This document shows, in pieces, positions 11,264 to 18,916 of a DNA stretch of 21,470 bases. The notes under the pieces are model-generated. The model ran no database searches, was not told the DNA's origin, and saw nothing but the letters and a program-made list of their open reading frames with translations. A program made the position numbers and the translations under genes. Every line of letters begins with the position of its first letter. Position 1 is the stretch's first letter. Origin of the DNA: Pigoraptor vietnamica (Eukaryota; Opisthokonta; Filasterea); assembly GCA_943704525.1 (NCBI GenBank), contig CALSCQ010002072.1:1-21470 (forward strand), read 5' to 3'.

Positions 11264-13587
11264 CTACGCCGTTACGCTCGACGGCAACTTCTCAGACGCG
11301 CGTCCCTCCATCTCATACTCAATGCTGCGGTCGCTCGTGCTTCGGCTCTGGTCCGACGAGGCCGCACCTCCGGATGTGCTCATCGCGCTCTCTCCCGAGC
11401 GCGTGGGAGGCGGGAGCTTCGTTGTCCGGTGCGCGCTCGTGCCGTGGCTAAAGTAGATGCGGGACGTCGATTGGAGGCGCAGTCGTGACCACTCTGTGGA
11501 GAGCTCGTCGTCGGCAGGGAACGAACTCCAGTACTGTCGGGACGAGTAGTCGTGCATGTGCCGCCGCCGCGAGACAGTGATGTCGTGGATGGTTGCGCGG
11601 ACCTGACGAGGAAAGGCACACGTTAGTATGTATTGTCGGAGGGATACACGCGCACACACACAACTGGAGAATGTAGACGAAGGACAGCGTCGCAATGCGC
11701 GTGGACGCGAAAACTCAACGCAAGACACAAACGATCGAAACGCCCACCTTTGGCAATTCGTGTATGTAGATGTGGTCGCGCTTCGATGGCGGCAACGGCA
11801 TCGTCGCAAGCGCGGGAAGGATGCTGCGACAAGAGTGACGGAGGGGAAATGAGACCACTGCGCTGCCTCACAGTCGCCTTACATGCACGGCCAAAAAAGG
11901 CAAAACAAGCAGAGCAGCGCAAAAAGGGGAAAAGATCGCGAGGCGTACTATAATAGGAAAGGCCGTTCTCATGTACAGAAGGGGACGGGACACAAGGAAG
12001 GGCCACCGACCTGAATTTCGAAGGCCCCTGGTTGTCCGCACTGCTGGTCACGTGGCTCGCGCGCGACGGCCCTTGCGACTTTGTGGGCGACGGCGTCTTC
12101 GAGGCATCTGCGCAACGAAGAGGTGCGTAACACACGAGTTGGTGAGATGTGGAAAGGAGGCGGAAAGTGCTTATTCACGGAAACACGGGCCTAACGTGAG
12201 AGGATCAACAGGGCGCAACAGGCGAACACACGCGCACTCACGCTTGTGTGCGTGGCCGTGGTGCCCCGACTGCGCGTGACACGGCGATGTGTTCGGACGC
12301 GGCGGTTCCGCCTCAATTGGCTTTGGGAGTCCCAAAATGTACTCCGTCTTTGGGTCTGCGCATCGAGCGAATGGGGGACGGCCGGGAGGGGATTAGCCGG
12401 GATTGGCCGGCATAGCTGAGGAAAAGAATAGTGACGCGTGGCGATACGAACACTCACTACTTGCGTGCAGACTATACAACAAGACACGATCACACGAGCC
12501 GCATTTGTTGTTGTTTGGTTGTTGTTGTTTGTGTGTGTGTGTGTGTGTGCGTGCGTGCGTGTGTGTGTGTGTGTGTGTGGGTGTGTGTGGGTGTGTGTGT
12601 GTGTGTGAATTGGACAGACACAACTCACCAGACGGCACTTCCGTGGCGGTCGCCCGCGTCATGCACCGGAAACTCCGGCGTGGGGGGAGGTCTCGCAGCA
12701 GGAGCTTGTAGGCAGAGTCGGCAGCATAGGGCGACTTTGTGCTTGAGAAGTTGTCGCTGATGTGCTTCGACTTCCCCGGCCGCGCGTGGGCCTGCGAGTC
12801 GTGCGACTTACGCAGCTCCTCCTGGGCCATCTTGCGGAGGGTGTTCTCGGACGCGGCGAGAAGGCGCATGCCTGTATGGGAGGCAACAAGCCCAGTCAGC
12901 TAACGGCAATTTCATCGCTCTCGCAGGTCACACAACACGAGCACAAACAAGAACACACGCACACGCAAGAGCACGCGCACACGCGCACACGCTCACACAC
13001 GCACCGGCCGTAAAGTAGCTGAGAAGGTGCGGCCCGCGGCGTTTCTTGCTCTCGTAGTATCGTGCAACCTCCTCAAAGCTCCGCCCCGTCTTGTTGATCA
13101 CATGATGTACTGCGTAGTGCATGAGCATGGCAGTCTTCTCCAGCTCCTCGGGCGTCGTGCAGCCGTCGTCGTCTTCGTCACACTGCGTGGGCGAGAGTTA
13201 GGGTAGGGTTAGGGTTGGTGCCTGCGGCGAGCGCCGCAAAAGTCAGAATGGCACGTGCGAATGCGTTGTTGTTGAGGCTGTATGGCACAAATACCAATTA
13301 CGTGCGGACAACCGAGTACGCAGGGCATGTAAAAGTGAGCTACGGCACCTCTTCGCGCGGAGAGGACGGCCTGTTTGGGCTTTCGGAGGGAGAGACGCCC
13401 TCATCGATCAATGACACGCGGCGCCCCGTCGACTTGTACGACGGTCCTTAAAAAAAAAAAAAACCGGATAAGTAAACGTAAGCATGTGGAAAAGGGTGTG
13501 CCGCAGAGTCAATGGACCTACAACATGTTGGACAAGTGTACGTGCGTGCTCATGCCGGAGACGTGCACTTTGATGCGACAAAAAAAG

Positions 13588-13641
<54 letters not shown>

Positions 13642-14159
13642 CGTCGGCGCACTCACTCCTCTTGTCGGCGCTATGCTTTTCGTGCGTCATAAGAGTGAGA
13701 AACTCGTCAAAGTCCAGTTCGGGCTCAATGTGTGCTGCGCAAGGGAGGCGAAAAGTGGCGGTAAGCCCCCAAAGGCACACACAATGGGATTGATGGGGAA
13801 AACGGGCCCACACACAAATGGACTCGCATACACATTGGATTCCACATCACACAGAACGAACGCGAAAGCTGTCACACGCACGTCCTCACACACCCTCACA
13901 TCACACCCTTGCACGCACGCTCTCCACGCACATCCTCACACCCTCACGCGCAGGACCACTGACCGTTCTGCTCCACGTCGCTGATCATTTTCGAGATCTC
14001 TTCCTCAGAGTGCGGCAGTCGCAGCACCTTTAGGAGGTCGCGCATCTCGTTTACGCTCACGCACGCGCCCTGGTCGCGCTCGAACATGTCGAAAATGTGC
14101 TTGAATTCTGTGGATAAGGAAAAGGTTGGGGGAGGATCGGCACATCAGCCACTGTGGCT

Positions 14160-14194
<35 letters not shown>

Positions 14195-14264
14195 CACACA
14201 CACACTCTCTCTCTCTCACTCACTCACTCACTCACACACACACACACACACACACACTCACTCA

Positions 14265-14319
<55 letters not shown>

Positions 14320-15020
14320 GCGAGAACTCACAGTCCTGAAGAGAGAAAAACGTACCCTTGATCTGTTGGTGGCTGAGCCCATACTGGGCCGCCAGCTTTT
14401 CCAAGTCCGCCGGGGACAGTTTCAAACCGCCAGCGTGGCCGCGCACGATAATGTGGCTGACCCTCGCGATCGATGACTTCTTGCGCGACAACGTCACCTT
14501 TTGCGTGCAGACATCGTTAGCAACATGATGCATGAACACACACGCACGCGCACACACAGCAACCAGGGTAGAAAACGTCGTAGCGACCACGGCATCAACA
14601 CCCACGCCGCACACACAAACGAACACGCAGAAGGCCGAGCACAGTGGGAAAAACAAGCAAATCGCATACAAATGGAAGTCCATGGCACACCCACATTGTC
14701 ATATCGACACAAAAAAGGGCACAGGCGCACCTACACACATAGAAAGGCAAGCACACAAAAGGGCATACTCAAACGCGCGTGCACACCTTCTTCTTCGTCC
14801 GCACAGTCCCTGCCGACGCGTCCTCAGACACCTTCGCTTCGCGCTCGGCCGAGACGCTCCCGCCACCGCTCACAGCCGCGTTCGCCTCCTCCTTTGCAGC
14901 TTCCTCCTCTGCGAGTTTCTCAAAGAAGTCGTCCTCCACGCGCACGACATTTTCGTCATCGGAGCAGTCGGACGCGTCCTCTGTCCCGTCCCGGCCGGGC
15001 GGCGCCCCGTCACCCGGCAT
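11264..15020 (-). CDS. EF-hand protein of unknown role
   Basis: Exons: 15020-14787, 14497-14356, 14107-13964, 13734-13657, 13182 (or 13172)-13005, 12871-12629, 12355-12242, 12107-12011, 11823-11748 and 11602-11264. The ATG at 15020 opens an acidic N-terminus (DASDCSDDENVVRVEDDFFE). The middle holds an EF-hand pair, EFKHIFDMFERDQGACVSV and SKMISDVEQN followed by ELDFDEFLTLM. A further loop, DEDDDGCTTPEE, has Asp at positions 1, 3 and 5, Gly at 6 and Glu at 12, as in calmodulin-type loops. The C-terminal half is basic, Ser/Pro-rich and probably disordered, ending EGRASEKLPSSVTA. Calcium binding follows from the family; targets are unknown. Using the better acceptor at 13182 leaves a phase mismatch with exon 4, so one small exon is probably missing from this model. 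Without it, about 544 residues. Confidence 0.82.
12530..12607. repeat. TG microsatellite
   Basis: An interrupted TG run with GTGCGTGCGTGC and GGGTGTG variants, preceded by TTG repeats at about 12508-12530. It lies in the intron between the 12871-12629 and 12355-12242 exons of the EF-hand gene. Confidence 0.95.
12935..13004. repeat. Degenerate CA/CG-rich tract at a splice donor
   Basis: CACAC, GCACAC and GCGCACACG units run up to the donor at 13004. In the EF-hand transcript the intron therefore opens with GUGCGUGUGUGAGCG and continues UG-rich. Confidence 0.8.
13198..13216. promoter_or_regulatory. CCCTAA-type tract acting as likely branch-point region
   Basis: The plus strand shows three near TTAGGG units. 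Read on the coding (minus) strand they are CTAACCCTA repeats ending about 16 bases before the acceptor cgcccacgcag at 13183. CTAAC matches a typical branch-point sequence, so the run is better explained as splicing signal than as telomere. Confidence 0.5.
13248..13451 (+). CDS. Possible nested 67-residue ORF, function unknown
   Basis: The ORF starts at an ATG in good context (agaATGgc) and ends in a TAA that merges into 15 A residues. It lies on the opposite strand within an intron of the EF-hand gene. The product (starts MARANALLLRLYGTNTNYVR, ends RRPVDLYDGP) has a balanced amino-acid mix, unlike the low-complexity shadow frames nearby. It could be a small nested gene, a 3' exon or retrocopied fragment of a gene elsewhere, or chance. 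I do not recognise the family. Confidence 0.3.
   Translation: MARANALLLRLYGTNTNYVRTTEYAGHVKVSYGTSSRGEDGLFGLSEGETPSSINDTRRPVDLYDGP
13450..13464. repeat. Short poly(A) tract
   Basis: Fifteen A residues begin within the stop codon of the small plus-strand ORF. Confidence 0.95.
13580..13638. repeat. Long poly(A) tract (poly-T in the EF-hand pre-mRNA)
   Basis: About 59 bases of A with a single G at 13587. On the EF-hand coding strand this is a long poly-T tract starting 18 bases inside the donor at 13656. It could be a retroposition tail on the plus strand or a pyrimidine tract for a small downstream exon. No flanking target-site duplication is evident. Confidence 0.95.
14159..14316. repeat. Compound CA / CT / ACTC microsatellite
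   Basis: Blocks of CA, then CT, then ACTC, CA, ACTC and CA again. It fills most of the intron between the 14497-14356 and 14107-13964 exons of the EF-hand gene. Confidence 0.97.
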
Positions 15021-15792
15021 CTTCGCCGGCGGTGAGACGCCGCTTGCCGCACCCACAGTCAACGTCACTCACAGGCTAATCGCGCGCTTCTCCGCCCCCA
15101 ACGCCTAGAGTCCGGCCAACAGGCCGCGTGACACGTGCGCGAGCCCTCGGTGGGCTGCCGACGCCAGAGGCTGTGCAAGTGCGGCCGTTGCCACCAATTG
15201 GCGCAAGACGTGCGCCAGTGCGCATGCAGTTCGATACAACCAATGTCGGTGGTTGGAAGATCCCCGACGAACTGGGAGGCGTACACGCGGAACTTACTCG
15301 AACGGACGTCCGATCCACAACGTCGAGTAGCGAATAGTGTGAACGAAGGTTAGGGTGTGAGGCCCTTACCATGAGAAGAGAAGGTGAAAGCGACAGTGAG
15401 AGAGAGGGGGGGACGAGGGGAAGAGTGGGAGAGTGGGAGGGAGGAATAGGGAAGACAGAGCACGCAGTGAAACCGCCGTGTGACCTCTTAGAGTGTTAAA
15501 TTGAAAGGCGAGTCTGAATTTTTGACAAAAACGGACGGTCCATTCAATTTAATGGGCGATGTCCAAGTCCGTACTCACTTCCGGCGAGGAAAGAAATAAC
15601 GAGCGGACAGTCATAAAATAAATATTCTTATGTATGCACTTTGTATGAAATGATGCATTGTAAAATAACTATAGAATTCGCAATATAATTAAGCCCCATT
15701 CACCCGTCACCATGGAGAGACAAGGGTCACGTGTTAATAATGTAACAATCATGTTACTAATGTTACTAGCTGTTACTTTGCAAGTCCTCTCT
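15021..15792. other. Intergenic spacer: EF-hand promoter and ER-protein 3' region
   Basis: The two minus-strand genes are separated by 772 bases. The part nearest 15020 should hold the EF-hand 5' UTR and promoter; a TGACGTT half site lies at about 15061-15067 on the minus strand. Bases 15490-15790 are clearly AT-richer than the surroundings, with an inverted repeat (15496-15505 TTAAATTGAA and 15543-15552 TTCAATTTAA) and a cluster of GTTAC/GTAAC copies at 15730-15780. I see no supported gene. Confidence 0.5.
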
Positions 15793-18700
15793 TTACTTCT
15801 CCTTTTTCCTCTTTTCAGACTCCTCCGACGCGCCTCTCCTCTTCGCTGGGGCAGCGCACTCGTCCGGCTGCGAACCGCTCTTCATCAACACAAAACTGCC
15901 GCCGATAAGCATTATCCCAAGGCCGATGAAGAGGAGATCGTAGCGGAAGGGCGGCGACGCCTGTGCCACACGGGCCTGCGAAGGGATCGGCCAATGTCAG
16001 ACACACGATAAAACTCACACACGCAGGGACGCATTCAGACTACAGACACACGCAGGGACGCATTCAGACTACAGACACACGCAGGGACGCATTCAGACTA
16101 CAGACACACGCAGGGACGCATTCAGACTACAGACAAACGCAGGGACGCATTCAGACTACAGACACACGCAGGGACGCATTCAGACTACAGACACACGCAG
16201 GGACGCACGCAGACTACAGACACACGCAGGGACACACTCAGACTACAGACACACGCAGGGACACACTCAGACTACAGACACACGCAGGGACGCACTCAGA
16301 CTACAGACACACGCAGGGACGCACTCAGACTGCATGGAAGCATTCAGACTACAGACACACGCAGGGACGCATTCAGACTACAGACACACGCAGGGACGCA
16401 TTCAGACTACAGACACACGCAGGGACGCATAGACACACGCAGGGACACATTCAGACTACAGACACACGCAGGGACGCACTCGGACTACTTATTCACATGT
16501 GTCGTACAGATGGCCATGACTACGACGTGTACTCTTCATACCTTGTGAATGGCCTCCAGCGCCCCAATATCGACGGCCTTGATCCGCTTCAACTTACTGT
16601 CGACCTTCCACAGCGACGTGAGGCGGAGAATGCCCTCTTCGCCGCGCTCCACATTCGCTTCGTACTTGTCCTGGTTCAACTTGGACGACTTGACAGTCAA
16701 CAGGAAGTGGTGGGGGTAGGTGGGCGTATCGGTAGTGACCTGCGGAATGCGGCGGGATGAGACAACAATGCATGACCACGCCGCTGTGCTATCGCGTGCG
16801 TGCGTTGCTACATGAGAGCAATGTAAGAGAAGCGCAACTAAGGGGTGAGAGGGAATGTACGTATGCGAAGACTTTCACGTGCTGTGCCATCGTGCTGTTA
16901 CTGTATGTGTGAGAGCATCGCAGGGGTGAGAGGGAATGTGCGTGTGCGAGGAGTTTCGCGTGCTACTCCCATCTGCAACACGCACGTCTTCCCCAGGGTA
17001 ATCGGACACTCCGACGAGTTCGCCAGTCAGCTGGAGCGGCGCAGAGATGTCAACAGTTGGGATGAGAAGGCAAGGTGTAGACGTTTGTGCGTGCGCACAT
17101 GAGTGTGTGGGATGAGAAGGCAAGGTGTAGCCGTTTGTGCGTGCGCGTATGAGTGTGTGGGATGAGAAGGCAAGGTGTAGCCGTTTGTGCGTACGCGCAT
17201 GTGTGGGATGAGAAGGCAAGGTGTAGCCGTTTGTGCGTGCGCGCATGAGTGTGTGGGATGAGAAGGCAAGGCGTAGCCGTTTGTGCGTGCGCGCATGAGT
17301 GTGTGGGATGAGAAGGCAAGGCGTAGCCGTTTGTGCGTGCGCGCATGTGTGTGCGTGTGTGTGTGTGTGTGTGTGCGTGTGTGCGCGCGCGTATTGCTAA
17401 TATGTATGTGAATAAGTGAGTGAACACGGCCAGCACGAAGGCACTCGCATACGCGCACCGACGCACGCTTTGCAGCCACTTACCACACCGCCCTTCTTCA
17501 GATCTTCGAACAGCGCGCGGCCGAACATTATGAATCGGTACAACTTTGGATTTTCCTTCTGTATCACATCGAGCTTGAGCTCTTTCTCCTCAACCTAAGA
17601 AGATGGAAGCGTCAATAGGGCAGCCATTGAACCCTCGACACACACAGACATGCAATCACACACAGGCACACGCACACGCACACGCACACGCACACGCACA
17701 CGCACACGCACACGCACACGCACACACGCACGCACACGCACACGCACACGCACACGCACACGCACACACACACACGCATTCACACACGAACACGCACACA
17801 CGCACACACACACGAACACGCACACACACTGACGGACCGTTATGGTGCAAACACACACACACACACACTGCACACACACGATCACAGACACGCACACACG
17901 AACACCACACAGATGACTGTATTGACGGACTCTCCTGGCACAATAATACACATCGACCACGGCATGACACACACGTGCGCACATTCACACAATTTACAAT
18001 GCAGACGCAGATGCTTCGGCCTTCGTTCAGTATCTGCGCCTCGCACACACCTTCTCGCCGGTCGCCTCCCTCATCTTTTCGGGTTGACGTGAAAGAAAGT
18101 ACATCAAACCGCCGGCGTCGAGTGCATCGGGCAGTTTCGCCCTCTGTCCATCGCGCTCAAGCCACACGGAGGATGCACCTGAAACGCGTGCGTGCGCGAG
18201 TACGTACGTCTTAGTCGCTCTCGCCCATACATATCGTGCTTCGAGTTGTGAAACTCGACGAAACAAATGCACGCACGCGCGCAAACGCACAAGCACCAGG
18301 GTACATTACTGCACGAAGCGCGCACACAAAATTAAAAAGCACACGCGTACAGAAATTGAAAAGCGCACGCGCAAGACTTGACGGTGAACATCTCAGAACT
18401 TCATAGTGAATAAAAAGATGAAGGGAACATCTCAGAACTTCATAGTGAAAAGTCGAAGGGAAAAACCCCACCGTGCTTAAACATCGTGTCGATGAGCTCG
18501 TCAATGTTCATGTCGACAGCCTTTGCGCTTCCCACGACGACTCTGTACGTGGTGTCCGGTCGTGGAATCTCAATGTCTTCAATCTCGCGTTTGAATTTCT
18601 CCATTTCGGCGTCCGCGCCATCACTCGCAGCACGCACGGCCTGCACGACGCAGACGAGGGCGAAAACCGCGAGCAACGCACGTCGCAGGAAGGAAGCCAT
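15793..18700 (-). CDS. Type I ER membrane protein with KKxx signal, unknown family
   Basis: Six exons: 18700-18472, 18178-18051, 17594-17484, 17030-16986, 16739-16542 and 15975-15793. They sum to 894 bases (297 residues plus stop), with all phases closing. Residues 1-24 form a signal peptide ([18 protein letters not shown]), with likely cleavage after VRA. A soluble, charged, presumably lumenal region of about 220 residues follows, with stretches such as [17 protein letters not shown] and [15 protein letters not shown]. One membrane helix ([17 protein letters not shown]) precedes a basic tail of about 33 residues ending KRKKEK. Lys at -3 and -4 fits the dilysine ER-retrieval signal. Topology and ER location follow from these signals. 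I do not recognise the lumenal domain. Exon 4 is only 45 bases. The start ATG faces the F-box gene across a 216-base divergent promoter. Confidence 0.85.
16017..16490. repeat. 29-bp minisatellite, about 16 copies
   Basis: Unit boundaries every 29 bases (for example 16021, 16050) share acacacgcagggacgcattc followed by agactacag. Later copies vary at the gcatt / gcact / acact position, and two copies near 16325-16345 and 16430 are shortened. The array fills most of intron 5 of the ER-protein gene. Because 29 is not a multiple of three, open frames through it are an artefact of the repeat. Confidence 0.97.
17058..17357. repeat. 50-bp minisatellite, six copies
   Basis: Copies start at 17061, 17111, 17161, 17207, 17257 and 17307, so units are 50 bases with one of 46. 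They share gatgagaaggcaaggtgtag and gccgtttgtgcgtgcgcgca. The array lies in intron 3 of the ER-protein gene, and its first copy ends about 30 bases upstream of the acceptor of the 45-base exon. A TG run follows at 17348-17375. Confidence 0.96.
17640..17870. repeat. CACACG hexamer array and CA microsatellite
   Basis: About 17 copies of the hexamer CACACG, with a short interruption near 17723, give way to mixed CA units with further CA runs to 17870. On the coding strand of the ER-protein gene the array reads GTGCGTGTGCGT, with a GTGCGT hexamer every six bases. It lies in intron 2. Confidence 0.95.
18384..18450. repeat. 39-bp tandem duplication
   Basis: The segment gaacatctcagaacttcata with following gtgaa occurs at 18386 and again at 18425. 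It lies just inside the donor of intron 1 of the ER-protein gene. Confidence 0.9.
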
Positions 18701-18916
18701 GACTGAAGGAAGGAAAGCGGAGGAGAAAAGTGTGCGTGAGAGAGAGAAAGCCGAAGAGAGAGAGATTGCGCATGATGAATGTGGGGAACTGCAGGTAGTC
18801 GGGCGTGACGTCATGCACCGACTGAAGTTGGCGTTTGCTTCTTGTGTGAACGCACTCACTCCCACAGCACTCGAGTTTTTGTCCCATTTTTCGCTGGCGT
18901 CGGTCGTCCTTGCGCC
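18701..18916. promoter_or_regulatory. Compact divergent promoter with CRE-type site
   Basis: Only 216 bases separate the start codons of the ER-protein gene (minus) and the F-box gene (plus). The interval holds TGACGTCA at 18806-18813 and a GA-rich tract at 18715-18770. No TATA box is evident. Shared control of both genes is inference. Confidence 0.6.

Noticed and set aside
13198-13216. Telomeric repeat or chromosome-end scar
   Set aside because: Only about three imperfect units. On the coding strand they form CTAAC branch-point and pyrimidine sequence before a supported acceptor.
14086-14476. His/Thr-rich ORFs through CA repeats (also at 5278-5754, 12393-12760, 17603-18048)
   Set aside because: They translate dinucleotide or hexamer microsatellites inside introns; no codon signal outside the repeat.
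15021-15372. Minus-strand ORF upstream of the EF-hand gene
   Set aside because: It has no domain, no clear link in phase to the EF-hand start, and sits where the promoter and 5' UTR are expected.
15712-16011. Plus-strand ORF with hydrophobic start (MERQGSRVNN...)
   Set aside because: Start context is good, but most of it is antisense to the last ER-protein exon, and the hydrophobic run comes from an AT-rich and pyrimidine-rich stretch.
16017-16760. 265-codon plus-strand open frame
   Set aside because: It is created by the 29-base minisatellite, whose units lack stops in all frames, and then runs antisense to a supported exon.
16017-17357. CRISPR-like arrays
   Set aside because: The 29- and 50-base repeats are directly adjacent with no unique spacers, and they lie in introns of a eukaryotic gene.
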